Below, in pieces: positions 43,841 through 54,540 of a stretch of 64,000 nucleotides of DNA (its first letter is position 1; each line of letters starts with the position of its first letter). The stretch comes from an uncultured Acidimicrobiaceae bacterium (GTDB lineage: Bacteria > Actinomycetota > Acidimicrobiia > Spongiisociales > UBA5794). Made by a program: the position numbers and the translations under genes. Location: NCBI GenBank assembly GCA_947259365.1, contig CAMYMC010000036.1, positions 13,645-77,644 of the forward strand, in the 5' to 3' direction. The notes beneath the pieces were generated by a model. That model had not been told where the DNA came from, made no database searches, and saw only the letters and a program-made list of their open reading frames with translations.

Positions 43841-44661
43841 ACGCCGCCCCAGCTGCCACCGTCCCGCGGGGCAAACGCACCGGCGAAGACCGCGTCGCGG
43901 TAATAGCCGCCGGGGACCGAGCCCGCAGTGGCGTAGTGGTACAGCGCCGTCTGGAAGATGCCGCTGAGCGTCGCGATGACGATCGTCACGGCCACCACCC
44001 ACAGCACCGCCACCACGACGAGCGGCCACAGCCCGGAGGATCCGGCGAAGACGAGGAGGACGACGGCGGGCAGCACCGCGACAAACCCCAGGAGGCCGAA
44101 TCCGACACGAGCTGCGATGTTCTCACCCCACGTGCGCTTGAAGAGCCGCCCGGAGCCGCGAATCGCATCACCGACGCTCGCCCCCTCGATGACGATGATC
44201 GGAAGCACGAGGAACGTCACGACGGACCAGGCCATGCCGGCGAGACCCGCGGCGATCCTGCCGATGGCGCCGCCCCGCTCCTCCAACGTGCGGAGGATGA
44301 TCGAGACCGTGGCCGACACGGCGGCCCACGGGAGGATCTTCCCCGCCCGCAGCGCCGCAACACGCAGGGCGCTGCCCACGGTCGGATCTCCACCCGAGAG
44401 GCGCTCGTGCGCGGCGCCGACGAGGGCGGCGTTGAAGAAGATCGTGACGTAGGCGAGCACGAGGTACATGACGAACAGGACCGCGTAGCCGGCACCGTCG
44501 AGCTCGCCGTCCGTGGTGCGGAGGAGGGGCAGCAGGAACGTGGCGGCGATGAGGACCGACGCGATGCCGGAGAGCACCGGCAACACCATGAGCTCCTTGT
44601 CCGCCTTCAGCACCCGCCACGAGGAGCGGGCGATCTCGAGTGTTGCCGCGATACGACCCAT
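43837..44661 (-). CDS. DUF6159-like integral membrane protein
   Basis: This 274-residue membrane protein has about six hydrophobic helices (LMVLPVLSGIASVLIAATFLL, GYAVLFVMYLVLAYVTIFFNAALV, AVSATVSIILRTL, WSVVTFLVLPIIVIEG, FGLLGFVAVLPAVVLLVF and WPLVVVAVLWVVAVTIVIATL; cited in part). A C-terminal stretch IFQTALYHYATAGSVPGGYYRDAVFAGAF resembles DUF6159 proteins of actinobacteria. Function is unknown. ATG 44661 stands six bases after a minus-strand TACGAT -10, with no Shine-Dalgarno. Its stop overlaps the esterase CTG, so the two genes are coupled. Confidence 0.75.
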   Translation of the reverse strand: MGRIAATLEIARSSWRVLKADKELMVLPVLSGIASVLIAATFLLPLLRTTDGELDGAGYAVLFVMYLVLAYVTIFFNAALVGAAHERLSGGDPTVGSALRVAALRAGKILPWAAVSATVSIILRTLEERGGAIGRIAAGLAGMAWSVVTFLVLPIIVIEGASVGDAIRGSGRLFKRTWGENIAARVGFGLLGFVAVLPAVVLLVFAGSSGLWPLVVVAVLWVVAVTIVIATLSGIFQTALYHYATAGSVPGGYYRDAVFAGAFAPRDGGSWGGV

Positions 44662-44667
44662 GACCGC

Positions 44668-44673
44668 ATCGTA
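44668..44673 (-). promoter_or_regulatory. -10 element (TACGAT), leaderless spacing, for the DUF6159-esterase pair
   Basis: TACGAT on the minus strand, six bases before ATG 44661. No ribosome-binding site is visible. Confidence 0.5.
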
Positions 44674-44706
44674 CCGGTGCCGCGGCGCGGCCCCGGGGAC
44701 CGGCCC

Positions 44707-45636
44707 TCAGCTCTGCCCCATCGCCTCCACCATGGCGGTGCCCATGTCGGTCGGTGTCGGGGCGATGACGACACCGGCGCCCTCGAGGGCTGCGATCTTG
44801 GCGTCCGCAGTGCCCAGCCCCCCCGAGATGATCGCCCCGGCATGGCCCATTCGCTTCCCCGGCGGTGCAGTCGTGCCTGCGATGAAGCCGGCGACCGGCT
44901 TCGTCATCGACTGCGAGATCCACTCGGCGGCCTCCTCCTCGGCGGTGCCCCCGATCTCGCCGATCATGAGGACGCCCTCGGTCTGCGGGTCCTCGTCGAA
45001 GAGGGCGAGACAGTCGACGAAGCTCGACCCGTTGACCGGATCGCCCCCGATCCCGATGGCCGTCGTCTGCCCCAGCCCGATCTTGGTGAGCTGGAACACG
45101 GCCTCGTAGGTGAGCGTGCCCGAACGGCTCACCACCCCGATGCGGCCGGGGTCGTGGATGTAGCCCGGCATGATGCCGATCTTGCACTGGCCCGGGGTGA
45201 TGACGCCGGGACAGTTGGGCCCGACCAGCCTCGTGGCGCGTTCGGCGAGAAAGCGCTTGACGATGACCATGTCGGCGACGGGGATGCCCTCGGTGATACA
45301 GATCACCAGCTCGAGACCGGCGTCGGCCGCTTCCATGATCGCATCGGCGGCGAACGGCGGTGGCACGTAGACGGCGCTCGCCGTCGCCCCGGTCGCGCCG
45401 ACGGCCTCGGCGACGGTGCCGAAGATCGGCAGTTCGACGTCGTACGTCTCGCCCCGGCCGGGTACCCCGCTCGGGTCGGTGGCGCCGCGGAATGCCGCGG
45501 TGGTTCCCGCCTTCGTCGGGTGCACCGCACCGACCATGCGCGTCCCGTAGGCGATCGCGGTATCGGTGTGGAAGCTCCCGGTCTTGCCGAGCCCCTGGAC
45601 GATGACGTTCGTGTCGCCTTCGATGAGCACGCTCAT
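44707..45636 (-). CDS. sucD: Succinyl-CoA synthetase alpha subunit
   Basis: SucD (309 residues) binds CoA and carries the phosphorylated His in [10 protein letters not shown]. Other family marks are [46 protein letters not shown] and [13 protein letters not shown] 45636 overlaps the sucC stop by four bases (ATGA). The reaction makes succinate plus nucleoside triphosphate from succinyl-CoA, which in this window is also the product of phenylacetate breakdown and, probably, of a B12 mutase. Confidence 0.95.
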   Translation of the reverse strand: MSVLIEGDTNVIVQGLGKTGSFHTDTAIAYGTRMVGAVHPTKAGTTAAFRGATDPSGVPGRGETYDVELPIFGTVAEAVGATGATASAVYVPPPFAADAIMEAADAGLELVICITEGIPVADMVIVKRFLAERATRLVGPNCPGVITPGQCKIGIMPGYIHDPGRIGVVSRSGTLTYEAVFQLTKIGLGQTTAIGIGGDPVNGSSFVDCLALFDEDPQTEGVLMIGEIGGTAEEEAAEWISQSMTKPVAGFIAGTTAPPGKRMGHAGAIISGGLGTADAKIAALEGAGVVIAPTPTDMGTAMVEAMGQS

Positions 45637-46856
45637 GTCGTCAAGCTCACGATCTTGCGGGCGCCGTCCTTCATGTCGGATGCGCTGACGACGTTGAGAC
45701 CCGACTCGTCGATGATCTGCTTCCCGAGCTCGACGTTCGTCCCCTCGAGCCGAACGACGAGAGGCACCCCGAGACCGACCTCTTCCACCGCCTCGACGAC
45801 GCCGCTGGCGATGGTGTCACAGCGCATGATGCCGCCGAAGATGTTGATGAAGATCCCCTCGACGGCGGGGTCGCGGGTGATGATCTTGAACGCCTCCGTG
45901 ATCTTCTCCGCAGTCGCGCCGCCGCCGACGTCGAGGAAGTTGGCCGGCTCGGCGCCGAAGTACTTGATGATGTCCATCGTCGCCATCGCCAGGCCGGCAC
46001 CGTTGACCATGCATCCGATCGTGCCGTCGAGCTTGATGAAGCTGAGCCCGTGCCTGCCCGCCTCCAGCTCGGCCGGGTCCTCCTCGGTCTCGTCCCGCAT
46101 CGCCAGGACGTCGGGGTGGCGGTAGAGGGCGTTCGACTCGAAACTCATCTTGCCGTCGAGCGCCACCACCTCGCCCGCCTTCGTCACGACGAGCGGGTTG
46201 ATCTCGATGAGGTCGGTGTCGAGCTCGCGAGCTGCGGAGGCGAGCGCCTGCATGAACCGGACCCCGTTGCGGGATGCCTCCGCGCTCAGGCCGAGCCCGG
46301 CGGCGAGACGCGCCGCCTGAAAGCCGAGCAACCCGTAGGCGGGGTCGATCGCCTCGCGGAGGATCTTCTCAGGCGTGTTCGCCGCGACCTCCTCGATCTC
46401 GGTTCCGCCCTCGGTGGAGCACATGACGATGTTCCGGCTCACGGCCCGGTCGAGGAGCACCGACAGGTAGAGCTCACGGTCGATGTCGACTCCCTGCTCG
46501 ATATAGAGACGATTGACCTTCTTGCCCTCTTCGCCCGTCTGCACCGTGACGAGCGTCGACCCGAGCATTCGAGATGCGAGAGCGCGGACCCGCGCCTCGG
46601 CGGCCTCGATGCCGCCGGAGATGCCGTCGGTGACGACCGTCACGCCGCCGAGGTCGGGGTGCTCGACGAACCGGCCCTTGCCCCTGCCCCCGGCGTGGAT
46701 CTGGGACTTGACGACGACGACGGGGTTCCCGCTCGCGTCGACGAGCGGGCGCACCGCTCCGACGGCCTCATCGACGGTCGCGGCCGGCCGCCCCTCGGGC
46801 ACGGCGATACCCCTCGCCGCCATCAGCTGTTTCGCCTGGTACTCGTGGATCTTCAT
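45633..46856 (-). CDS. sucC: Succinyl-CoA synthetase beta subunit
   Basis: SucC (407 residues) has an N-terminal ATP-grasp domain ([30 protein letters not shown]) and the C-terminal ligase domain. [53 protein letters not shown] and [11 protein letters not shown] are all canonical. It is the first gene of sucC-sucD, starting at ATG 46856. No strong Shine-Dalgarno is visible. Upstream on the same strand, 45 bases away, is the B12-binding mutase subunit. Confidence 0.95.
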   Translation of the reverse strand: MKIHEYQAKQLMAARGIAVPEGRPAATVDEAVGAVRPLVDASGNPVVVVKSQIHAGGRGKGRFVEHPDLGGVTVVTDGISGGIEAAEARVRALASRMLGSTLVTVQTGEEGKKVNRLYIEQGVDIDRELYLSVLLDRAVSRNIVMCSTEGGTEIEEVAANTPEKILREAIDPAYGLLGFQAARLAAGLGLSAEASRNGVRFMQALASAARELDTDLIEINPLVVTKAGEVVALDGKMSFESNALYRHPDVLAMRDETEEDPAELEAGRHGLSFIKLDGTIGCMVNGAGLAMATMDIIKYFGAEPANFLDVGGGATAEKITEAFKIITRDPAVEGIFINIFGGIMRCDTIASGVVEAVEEVGLGVPLVVRLEGTNVELGKQIIDESGLNVVSASDMKDGARKIVSLTT

Positions 46857-46901
46857 GGTCCCCGCCGTTGCCCCGGCGCCGTCGTCACGTCACGCATCCT
46901 C

Positions 46902-47300
46902 TCACCCCTTGCCGTCGCCGAGGGTCTCCCGAACCCAGCCGGTGATCTCGGCGAGCGAGGTGCCCGGAGTGAAGATCCGGGCAAGGCCCGCCGCCTCCAG
47001 CGTGGGAATGTCTTCGTCGGGGATGATGCCACCCCCGAAGACCACGATCTCGCCTACTCCCCGCTTCCTCAGCTCGGCGACGACACGGGGGAACAGCGTC
47101 AGGTGCGCCCCGGAGAGCGCGGAGAGACCGACGGCGTCGACGTCCTCCTGCACGGCCGCCTCCACGATCTGCTCCGGGGTCTGGTGAAGACCGGTGTAGA
47201 CGACCTCGCACCCCGCATCGCGCAGCGCCCGCGCCACGACCTTGGCCCCGCGGTCGTGGCCGTCGAGGCCCGGCTTGGCGATGAGGACGCGGGGAGGCAT
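46902..47300 (-). CDS. Methylmalonyl-CoA mutase B12-binding subunit (small, stand-alone)
   Basis: This 132-residue cobalamin-binding protein has the DxHxxG loop (Asp13-Gly-His15-Asp-Arg-Gly18) whose His replaces the benzimidazole ligand of B12. [12 protein letters not shown] and [30 protein letters not shown] follow, as in the C-terminal domain of methylmalonyl-CoA mutase. The catalytic large subunit is not in the window. The length matches separate small subunits (MCM C-terminal-domain proteins). Its product succinyl-CoA is the SucCD substrate of the next genes. ATG 47300 is eight bases from a TAGTCT hexamer, perhaps a nearly leaderless promoter. Confidence 0.88.
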   Translation of the reverse strand: MPPRVLIAKPGLDGHDRGAKVVARALRDAGCEVVYTGLHQTPEQIVEAAVQEDVDAVGLSALSGAHLTLFPRVVAELRKRGVGEIVVFGGGIIPDEDIPTLEAAGLARIFTPGTSLAEITGWVRETLGDGKG

Positions 47301-47353
47301 CGATGGGGAGACTACCGCCACCCACCGGGGCTCCGATCTGCGTGCGGCGAGGG

Positions 47354-49534
47354 TCAGGCCTTCTCCAATGGGGCCCACGCGAGCAGGAGTCGCTTGACGC
47401 CCTGACCGTCGAACGCGACCCACGCCTCAGCACGCTCGCCGTCGCCGAGGACCTCTTGGACGACCCCGTCGCCCCAATGGGCGTGACGCACCCTGTCTCC
47501 GGCGACGACCGACAGCGCGGGCTCGGCGACGGCGGTCCGCGCCGACTCCAGCGCCCGCTTCCTCTTCGGCCTCGTCGCTTGCTCCACGAGGCTGCCCGGG
47601 ATCTCACCGAGGAACCGGCTCGGCGGGTTGTAGCTGTTCGAGCCCCACAGGTTCCGGCTCCAGGCGCGGGTGAGGTAGAGCCGCTCCTTGGCCCGGGTGA
47701 TGCCGACGTAGGCGAGCCGTCGCTCCTCCTCCAGCTCCGCCGGCTCGCCGAGCGAGCGCACGTGGGGAAACACGCCGTCTTCGAGCCCGGTGATGAACAC
47801 GACCGGGAACTCGAGCCCCTTGGCGTTGTGCAGCGTCATGAGGGTCACTGCGTCGCTGTCCTCGAGGTTGTCGATGTCGGTGACGAGGCTGATCGACTCG
47901 AGGAACATCTCGAGACGCCTGAGGCCGTCAGCTTCCTCCCAGTCGGACAGCCCAACCGACAGCGGGCCCGTCTCCTCGAAATCGGACAGGGCGCCGACGA
48001 GCTCCTTGAGGTTCTCCTCGCGCCCCAATGCCTCGATCGTCCGCTCGGAGCGGATCATGTCCATGTACCCCGACAGATCGAGGACCGCCTCGAGCGCCGC
48101 CCGGGGACCGTCGGCGGCCACCACGCCGAGATGGTCGACGAGCGCGACGAACTCGGCGATCGAGCGCCGGGCCCGGGTCGACAGCCTCGTGTTGTCGTCC
48201 GCGTGGCGCAGCGCCGCAGAAAAGGCGATCCCCTCCGCCTCGGCGTACCTGTCGAGGTGACCGACGGTCGTGTCCCCGATCGCGCGCTTCGGGACGTTGA
48301 CGATCCGCTTCATCGACACGGTGTCGTCGGGGTTGACGAGGGCGCGTAGGTAGGCGAGGACGTCTTTGACCTCGCGACGGTCGTAGTACTTGAGGCCGCC
48401 GATGACCTGGTAAGGAAGACCGAACTTGACGAAGAGCTCCTCGATGACGCGGCTCTGCGCGTTCGTCCTGTAGAACACGGCAATGTCCCTGAGCCGGCGA
48501 CCGTCCTTCTCCAACGAGGCGATCTCCTCGGCGACGAACGCCGCCTCGTCGTGCTCGTCCTCGGCCTCGAACGTCACGATCGGCTCCCCGGCACCGGCGT
48601 CGGTCCAGAGCCGCTTCGGCTTGCGCCCGGCGTTGTTGGTGATGACGGCGTTGGCGGCGTCGAGGATGGTCTCGGTGGAGCGGTAGTTCCGCTCCAGGAG
48701 GACGATGCGGGCGTCCGGGAAGTCCTTCTCGAACTCGAGGATGTTGCGGATGTCGGCGCCCCGCCACCGGTAGATGCTCTGGTCGCTGTCGCCGACGACG
48801 CACAGGTTGCGGTGGCGCTCGGTGAGGAGGCGGACGAGCACGTACTGGGCGTGGTTCGTGTCCTGATACTCATCGACGAGCACGTAGCGAAACCGCTCCT
48901 GGTAATGGGCGAGCACGTCGGGGAACGCCTGGAAGAGCTCGACGGTCAGCATGAGGATGTCGTCGAAGTCCAGCGCGGAGGCCTCGACGAGGCGCTGCTG
49001 GTACAGCCGGTACACGTCTGAGACCTTGTCGTGGTAGAAGCCTGAGCTCGACCCGCCGAACGTCTCGAAGTCGATGAGCTCGTTCTTCGCCGAGGAGATC
49101 GCGGCGCGGATGGTCCGGGGTGGGAAGCGTTTGGGATCGAGGTCGAGGTCGCGGACGCACAGTGTGACGAGTCGCAGCGAGTCCGCCTCGTCGTAGATGG
49201 AGAACGACGACCGGTAGCCGAGGCGGTGAGCCTCGCGGCGGAGGATCCTGGCGCACGCAGCGTGGAAGGTCGAGACCCACATGTCTCTCGCCACCGGACC
49301 GACGAGGGCGCCAACCCTCTCCTTCATCTCCCCCGCCGCCTTGTTCGTGAAGGTGATGGCGAGGATCGCCCACGGCGAGATGTCGAGATCGCGGATGAGG
49401 TGGGCGATCCGGTGGGTCAGCACTCGAGTCTTGCCCGACCCGGCGCCGGCAACGACGAGGACCGGGCCGTCCGTGGCGGCGACGGCCTCCCGCTGCGACG
49501 GGTTGAGGCTGGTGAGAAGATGAGACTCGGGCAT
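47354..49534 (-). CDS. pcrA: UvrD/PcrA-family ATP-dependent DNA helicase
   Basis: This superfamily 1A 3'-5' helicase of 726 residues has motif [12 protein letters not shown] near residue 30. Motif Ia is [13 protein letters not shown] is [17 protein letters not shown] is [18 protein letters not shown] is LERNYRST, V is [14 protein letters not shown] and VI is [19 protein letters not shown]. The C-terminal tail ends with a PcrA-type tudor-like domain ([18 protein letters not shown]). Roles are nucleotide excision repair and removal of replication or transcription blocks. ATG 49534 is used. A long extension upstream belongs to the REC-GAF gene's other frame and is discarded. Confidence 0.94.
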   Translation of the reverse strand: MPESHLLTSLNPSQREAVAATDGPVLVVAGAGSGKTRVLTHRIAHLIRDLDISPWAILAITFTNKAAGEMKERVGALVGPVARDMWVSTFHAACARILRREAHRLGYRSSFSIYDEADSLRLVTLCVRDLDLDPKRFPPRTIRAAISSAKNELIDFETFGGSSSGFYHDKVSDVYRLYQQRLVEASALDFDDILMLTVELFQAFPDVLAHYQERFRYVLVDEYQDTNHAQYVLVRLLTERHRNLCVVGDSDQSIYRWRGADIRNILEFEKDFPDARIVLLERNYRSTETILDAANAVITNNAGRKPKRLWTDAGAGEPIVTFEAEDEHDEAAFVAEEIASLEKDGRRLRDIAVFYRTNAQSRVIEELFVKFGLPYQVIGGLKYYDRREVKDVLAYLRALVNPDDTVSMKRIVNVPKRAIGDTTVGHLDRYAEAEGIAFSAALRHADDNTRLSTRARRSIAEFVALVDHLGVVAADGPRAALEAVLDLSGYMDMIRSERTIEALGREENLKELVGALSDFEETGPLSVGLSDWEEADGLRRLEMFLESISLVTDIDNLEDSDAVTLMTLHNAKGLEFPVVFITGLEDGVFPHVRSLGEPAELEEERRLAYVGITRAKERLYLTRAWSRNLWGSNSYNPPSRFLGEIPGSLVEQATRPKRKRALESARTAVAEPALSVVAGDRVRHAHWGDGVVQEVLGDGERAEAWVAFDGQGVKRLLLAWAPLEKA

Positions 49535-49545
49535 CCGCCCGGCGG

Positions 49546-49551
49546 AGTATA
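49546..49551 (-). promoter_or_regulatory. -10 element (TATACT) of the helicase gene
   Basis: Near-consensus TATACT on the minus strand, 11 bases before the ATG at 49534. The predicted leader is only about five bases. TTACGC 16 bases upstream may be a weak -35. Confidence 0.5.
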
Positions 49552-49613
49552 CGAGCGAACTACACCTGCGTAATTGGCGGTTCCACCCGGACGGGGGGCA
49601 TCCCGCCGGCGCC

Positions 49614-50603
49614 TCAGCCTCGCGACAACGCGCTGAAGCTCGACTTGACCTCACGAGCCAGCGCCGACTGGAACTCCAGGGCGGCGGCGACGACGCCCGC
49701 CACCGCCGGCTCGATCGTGTGCAGGGTGCGCGCCACGTTCGGCGGGAACGCCCCGGGAGTGCGCGAGGCGAGCACCAGCAGCCCGACGACGGAGCCTCGG
49801 GCCCGGAGACTCGCTGCGTACCACGAATCCCACCCGGTCGGCGCCGACCCGGCGTCGTCTGAAGGCTCACCGAACCACCGCAGCTCCGGCATCGTGATCT
49901 CGGCGGTGCCCAGCACCGAGGCGAGGTGGCGCATCGCGAACTTCTCCAGCTCCCGTGTGTCGACGTCGGCAACGGCCCCCGTGGCGAACGCGTACATCGG
50001 CCGGTCCTCGGTGAGGACGATCGCCGCGACGTCGAATGCGACCAGCTTCGACACGTGGTCGAAGACGGCGGCGAGGGCGGGCTCGAGACGCATCGCCTGG
50101 CCACCGAGCTGGCTCAGCTCCGCAACGACGGTCGCCTCGAACAGCTTGCGATCGAGCATCTCGCACACACGGGTCAGCACATCTGTCTCGCCGATCGCTG
50201 CGGCGCGGGGAGGCTCGGCGCGGCTGAGCTCCATCAGTGCCTGCGAGGCGAGGGCGGCGTTGATCGAAGCCACCAGACCCTCACCCAGCGAGTCCTTCGT
50301 GAGATAACCGTCCGCCCCAGAGCGCTGCGCCCAGTATCGGTCCTCGACGGAGTCCCGTCCGGTGAGAATGAGCACGGGCGTGGCGGCGAGGACGGGGTCC
50401 TCCTTCACGAGGCGGCAGACGACGTACCCGTTGAGCCGAGGCATGGAGAGGTCGAGCAGGATGAGGGACGGTCGCTGTTCGATGATCCGCGTCGCCGCGT
50501 CGACGCCGTCCTCGGCCTCGATGATCTCGTAACCCTCCGGCTCGAGCAGCCGGCGCACCGCGGCCCGCAGGATCGCGCTGTCGTCGGCGACGAGGATCTT
50601 CAT
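49614..50603 (-). CDS. Response regulator with REC and GAF-like domains
   Basis: This 329-residue protein has an N-terminal receiver domain with Asp pair ADDSA, phospho-acceptor Asp in LILLDLSMPRLNG, Thr in LILTGRD and Lys in YLTKDSL. A GAF-like domain (about 150-310; MLDRKLFEATVVAEL and VSKLVAFDVAAIVLTEDRPMYAFATG) replaces a DNA-binding output. It is coupled to the CheA-like gene by ATGA and is probably phosphorylated by it. The output could be allosteric control of a partner through the GAF-like domain; no enzymatic output domain is visible. Confidence 0.8.
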   Translation of the reverse strand: MKILVADDSAILRAAVRRLLEPEGYEIIEAEDGVDAATRIIEQRPSLILLDLSMPRLNGYVVCRLVKEDPVLAATPVLILTGRDSVEDRYWAQRSGADGYLTKDSLGEGLVASINAALASQALMELSRAEPPRAAAIGETDVLTRVCEMLDRKLFEATVVAELSQLGGQAMRLEPALAAVFDHVSKLVAFDVAAIVLTEDRPMYAFATGAVADVDTRELEKFAMRHLASVLGTAEITMPELRWFGEPSDDAGSAPTGWDSWYAASLRARGSVVGLLVLASRTPGAFPPNVARTLHTIEPAVAGVVAAALEFQSALAREVKSSFSALSRG

Positions 50604-52870
50604 CCGGTGTTCCGTTTCACGTCGAGCATCTTCCGCAGGGTGTCGGCCAGCGCCCCCTCGCGGAAGTCGGCCTTCTCGAAGAACGCATCGACCCCGGCCT
50701 CCTTGGCCCGGGCCTGGTCTTCGGGTGTCGCCACGCCGGAGAGCATCACGACGGGGAGATTCGAGTAGTTGGCCCTCACCTCGTCGACGAGGGCGATGCC
50801 GTCTTCTTGCGGCATCGAGAAATCGACGACGACCGCGTCCGCACCCTCGGTGCCCAGGATCTCCAGCGCCTCGGCCACCGACGAGGCGACGCTCGTCGTG
50901 AAGCCGCTCGAGGCGAGGGCACCGCTGACGACGGCACGGGCTCCGAGCGAGTCGTCGACGACGAGGACCCTGGCACGCGGCGACTCGGACCGTGTCTCCA
51001 CAGAGAGCCGGTCGAAGAGGCGGCCGGCGTCGAGGACGAGCACGACGTCCCCACCGCCCAACAGCGCGGCTCCGGAGATGTGGGATGGCCCCGACAGCAG
51101 CGGCCCGAGCTCCTTGACGGCGACCTCCCGGGTGCCGATGACCCGCTCGGCGGTAAAGGCGAACTCGCCGAGCCGGTGTGACATGATGACGACCTCCGTG
51201 GGATCGCCGGCGGTGGCGGCGCCGGTCAGCTCTCCGAAGGGCACGACCGGCAGGGCCCGTCCTTGCCATTCGATGGTCCGCGAAGGGCTGCTCCAGTCGA
51301 CGGCGGCGTCGCGCGCGGGGAGCACCTCGTCGACGACCGCCTCGGGGAGACCCCACTTCGACCCGGCCTCCTCGACGAGCACCACTCGTTGCAGCGCTCG
51401 CGACGTCGGAACAGTGATCGAGACGGTGGCGCCCACCCCGGCCGTCGACTCGAGCTTGATCCTCCCGAACAGCGCCTCGACGGCGGCGGCGACCGTCGAC
51501 AGGCCCCGGCCGTCGCCGCCAAGGTCGCTGGGAGTGACGGTGGAGAAGCCTTCTGCGAACAGCACCGCGCGCAACCCGTCGACATCCACGCCGCCATCGG
51601 CCGGGTAGAGGCCCTGCTGGATCGCCTCGGTCCGGACGGTCTCCCAATCGACGCCGGCACCATCGTCGGTGATGACGATCTCGAGTCGGCGGTCCTTGAC
51701 CGCCGCCGTCATCGACAGCGAACCGGTCTGCGGTTTCCCTATCTTGGTTCGGGTCTGCGGTGGCTCGATCCCGTGACGGATGGCGTTGACGATGAGCTGT
51801 CGGACGGGATCCGAGATCGTGTCGATGACCTGGCGGTCGACGGCGATGTCGTCGTCGCTGACGAGTTCGAAGCGGACATCTTTGTCGAGCTTCTTGGCGA
51901 GGTACCGCACGAGCTGGGGAAGCGAGTTCGTCATCCCGGAGAGTGGTATCGCAGCAAGCCCGAGGGCGTCGTGCTGGAGTTCAACGATCGCCTCCGACAG
52001 TCCGGCGGCCCCTCCAATCGCGGGATGGTCGGCGGGGAGGAGGTCGCGGAGCGAGTCGAGCTCATTGCGGATGCCGGCGATCTCGTTGATGAGCCGGTAG
52101 AGCTTCCCGGCGTTGACGGCCATCGTCTGCTCCGCCGCCCACGACTCGACGGCCCCGACGAGCCCACCCAACTCCGCCCGCTCGTCCTCGGCGGCGAAAC
52201 GGGGTCGAGACGGCGCCGCCACCGGCATTGCGACGTCGGGGCGCAGCGGGATGACGTCCCCGGAGCCGGCCGGTCCCTCGTCGCTCTGGGTGATCTCGGC
52301 AGGCTCAACAGCCTGTGGCACCTCAGGGGATTCGGGAACGACGGGCCCGGGAACGACGGGCTCGGAGACTGCGGGCACGGGCGCCGGGGCTTCGCCGTCA
52401 CGAGGCTCGGCCACCCGCTGCGGCGGAGCTTCCGGGACCGCCCCGGCCGGAGACGGCGACCCGACGGCCGCAGCTTCGGCGTCGCCCTGGTGACCGCCGA
52501 CGTTCGTGAGCATGGCGATGGCCTTGGCCAGGGCGTCGGTGCCGCCCGTCGGATCCGCGTTGACGGCACCCGGGATGGCGAGAGCAACTGCCTCGAGCGC
52601 CTCACCGAGCTCGGCGTGGGGCTCCATGTCGCCGTGTTGGATACTCCGCCAGAGCTGCTCGATGAGCTGACCCGTTCGCGACAGCGCCTCGAAGCCCATC
52701 ACCCGACTCGTCCCCTTGATCGTGTGGCCCTCTCGGAGCATGGCTCCCGCCAGCTCGTCGTCGGCCTCCCCGCGCTGCATGGCGCGGGCACCTTCGAGGA
52801 GCCGGCCCGATCGTTCCTCGAGCTCGGTGAGGAACATCTGCTGGAGCTCTGGATCGCTCGTCCAGTTCAC
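50600..52870 (-). CDS. CheA-like hybrid histidine kinase (Hpt, HATPase, CheW-like, REC)
   Basis: This chemosensory-type kinase has 756 residues. The N-terminal Hpt domain has phosphorylatable His49 in GHTIKGTSRVMGF. A Pro/Glu/Ala linker covers about 130-230, then a dimerisation region, then the CheA-type ATPase with NAIRHGIEPPQTR and DDGAGVDW. A CheW-like domain follows (about 500-620, WGLPEAVVDEVLP to LVLDAGRLFDRL) and a C-terminal receiver with Asp in VVVDFSMPQEDG. The architecture resembles PixL/ChpA-type kinases of non-flagellar systems. No cheW, cheR/B, receptor or flagellar gene is nearby. GTG 52870 has GAGGTGAGC ahead. The following REC-GAF gene is coupled. Confidence 0.87.
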   Translation of the reverse strand: MNWTSDPELQQMFLTELEERSGRLLEGARAMQRGEADDELAGAMLREGHTIKGTSRVMGFEALSRTGQLIEQLWRSIQHGDMEPHAELGEALEAVALAIPGAVNADPTGGTDALAKAIAMLTNVGGHQGDAEAAAVGSPSPAGAVPEAPPQRVAEPRDGEAPAPVPAVSEPVVPGPVVPESPEVPQAVEPAEITQSDEGPAGSGDVIPLRPDVAMPVAAPSRPRFAAEDERAELGGLVGAVESWAAEQTMAVNAGKLYRLINEIAGIRNELDSLRDLLPADHPAIGGAAGLSEAIVELQHDALGLAAIPLSGMTNSLPQLVRYLAKKLDKDVRFELVSDDDIAVDRQVIDTISDPVRQLIVNAIRHGIEPPQTRTKIGKPQTGSLSMTAAVKDRRLEIVITDDGAGVDWETVRTEAIQQGLYPADGGVDVDGLRAVLFAEGFSTVTPSDLGGDGRGLSTVAAAVEALFGRIKLESTAGVGATVSITVPTSRALQRVVLVEEAGSKWGLPEAVVDEVLPARDAAVDWSSPSRTIEWQGRALPVVPFGELTGAATAGDPTEVVIMSHRLGEFAFTAERVIGTREVAVKELGPLLSGPSHISGAALLGGGDVVLVLDAGRLFDRLSVETRSESPRARVLVVDDSLGARAVVSGALASSGFTTSVASSVAEALEILGTEGADAVVVDFSMPQEDGIALVDEVRANYSNLPVVMLSGVATPEDQARAKEAGVDAFFEKADFREGALADTLRKMLDVKRNTG

Positions 52871-52974
52871 CGCTCACCTCGGTTCGCGCACTGCGCGGGA
52901 CACCCGTAGAACCCGTCACCAATGGGTATCGACCGTGGGGCTAGTCAGCTTGAGTGGGAAGACCCCGCCCCGGC

Positions 52975-54540
52975 TCACTCCCACTCGATGGTCGCCGGGG
53001 GCTTCGAGGACACGTCGTACGCGACGCGATTGATGCCGGGTACCTCGTTGATGACGCGCGTCGAGATCCGCTCCAGCACGTCGTACGGGAGCCTCGCCCA
53101 ATCGGCCGTCATCGCATCGTCGGACGTGACCGCCCGCACCACGAGCGGATACGCATAGGTCCTGCCGTCGCCCTGGACGCCGACCGACCGCACCGTCGGG
53201 AGCACACCGAAGGTCTGCCACAGCGAGCCGTACAGCCCGGCCCTGCGGATCTCCTCGAGGACGATCGCATCGGCCTCGCGGAGGATCTCGAGCCGCTCCC
53301 TCGTCACCTCGCCGATGATTCGCACTCCGAGACCGGGACCTGGGAAGGGCTGGCGCCACACGATCTCTTCGGGGAGCCCCAGCTCCTCACCGATAGCCCG
53401 CACCTCGTCCTTGAACAGGTCGCGGAGCGGCTCGACGAGCTCGAAGGTCATGTCCCCGGGAAGACCACCGACGTTGTGGTGGCTCTTGATCTTGGCGGCG
53501 TCGGCGGTGCCCGACTCGATGACGTCCGGGTACAGGGTGCCCTGAACGAGGAAGCGGGCATCGGAAACGTCGGCGGCGACCTCCTCGAAGACCCGGATGA
53601 ACGTCTCCCCGATCAGCTTGCGCTTGGCTTCGGGATCGGTGATGCCCTCGAGCGCGGCCAGGAAGCGATCCTCGGCCTTGACGTGGATGAGGTTGACGTG
53701 GAACGAGGAACGGAACGTCTCCTCGACCTGGTCCGCCTCCCCCTTGCGAAGGAGGCCGTGATCGACGAACACGCACACGAGCTGGTCACCGACGGCCTTG
53801 TGGACGAGGGCGGCGGCAACCGACGAGTCCACGCCCCCGGAGAGGCCGCAGATGACGGTGGCGTCACCGACGGCGGTGCGGATCGAGGCGACCGACTGCT
53901 CGATGATCCCGACGTGGGTCCACGTGGGGCGAGCCCGGCACACGTCGTAGAGGAACCGTCGCAGGATCTCACCGCCGCGGACGGTGTGGACGACTTCCGG
54001 GTGGAACTGGACGCCGTGGATGCGCCGCACCCGATCCTCCATCGCCGCCACCGGCGAATCGCTCGTGCTCGCACTGACGATGAACCCTTCGGGGGGACGG
54101 ACGACGGCGTCGCGGTGGCTCATCCACACGACCTGCTCCGCGGGCTGGTCGGTGAAGAGCGCGCCACCGGCGACGGTCAGCTGGGCTCGCCCGTATTCCG
54201 CGACGTCGTTGCGCGCCACCTCGCCGCCGAGGATGTGAGCGATGGCCTGGTGGCCGTAGCAGATGCCGAGGATCGGAATGCCGAGCTCGAGGATCCCCGG
54301 ATCGAGCTCGTAGGCATCCTCGGCGTAGACGGAGGCGGGACCCCCGGAGAGAATGATCCCCACCGGGTCCCTCGCCCGGATCTCGTCGGCCGATGTCTCC
54401 CGGGAAACGATCTCCGAATACACGTGCGCTTCGCGCACCCGCCGTGCGATGAGCTGGGCGTACTGGGCTCCGAGGTCGACGACGAGGACGACGTCGAAAT
54501 CACCCTGCGACGCCCGGCCCGACGGCGAGGGATCCGCCAT
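52975..54540 (-). CDS. guaA: GMP synthase (glutamine-hydrolysing)
   Basis: GuaA (521 residues) aminates XMP to GMP. The class I glutamine amidotransferase half has Cys in [13 protein letters not shown] and the His/Glu pair in [11 protein letters not shown]. The ATP-pyrophosphatase half starts at [14 protein letters not shown], with [11 protein letters not shown] following. The C-terminal dimerisation domain ends in [17 protein letters not shown], the canonical GuaA end. ATG 54540 overlaps the guaB3 stop by one base (TGATG); a GTG directly upstream is the alternative. It is translated together with the IMP dehydrogenase-like gene. Confidence 0.96.
   Translation of the reverse strand: MADPSPSGRASQGDFDVVLVVDLGAQYAQLIARRVREAHVYSEIVSRETSADEIRARDPVGIILSGGPASVYAEDAYELDPGILELGIPILGICYGHQAIAHILGGEVARNDVAEYGRAQLTVAGGALFTDQPAEQVVWMSHRDAVVRPPEGFIVSASTSDSPVAAMEDRVRRIHGVQFHPEVVHTVRGGEILRRFLYDVCRARPTWTHVGIIEQSVASIRTAVGDATVICGLSGGVDSSVAAALVHKAVGDQLVCVFVDHGLLRKGEADQVEETFRSSFHVNLIHVKAEDRFLAALEGITDPEAKRKLIGETFIRVFEEVAADVSDARFLVQGTLYPDVIESGTADAAKIKSHHNVGGLPGDMTFELVEPLRDLFKDEVRAIGEELGLPEEIVWRQPFPGPGLGVRIIGEVTRERLEILREADAIVLEEIRRAGLYGSLWQTFGVLPTVRSVGVQGDGRTYAYPLVVRAVTSDDAMTADWARLPYDVLERISTRVINEVPGINRVAYDVSSKPPATIEWE

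Noticed and set aside
44707-46856. CRISPR, IS element or phage remnant anywhere in the window
   Set aside because: I found no direct-repeat/spacer array, transposase, integrase or att-like duplication. The window is core metabolism throughout.
49560-49577. Third copy of the whiB/hup 18-bp box upstream of the helicase gene
   Set aside because: It matches at only about 12 of 18 positions, which is expected by chance many times in 64 kb. It is better read as part of the ordinary promoter with TATACT.
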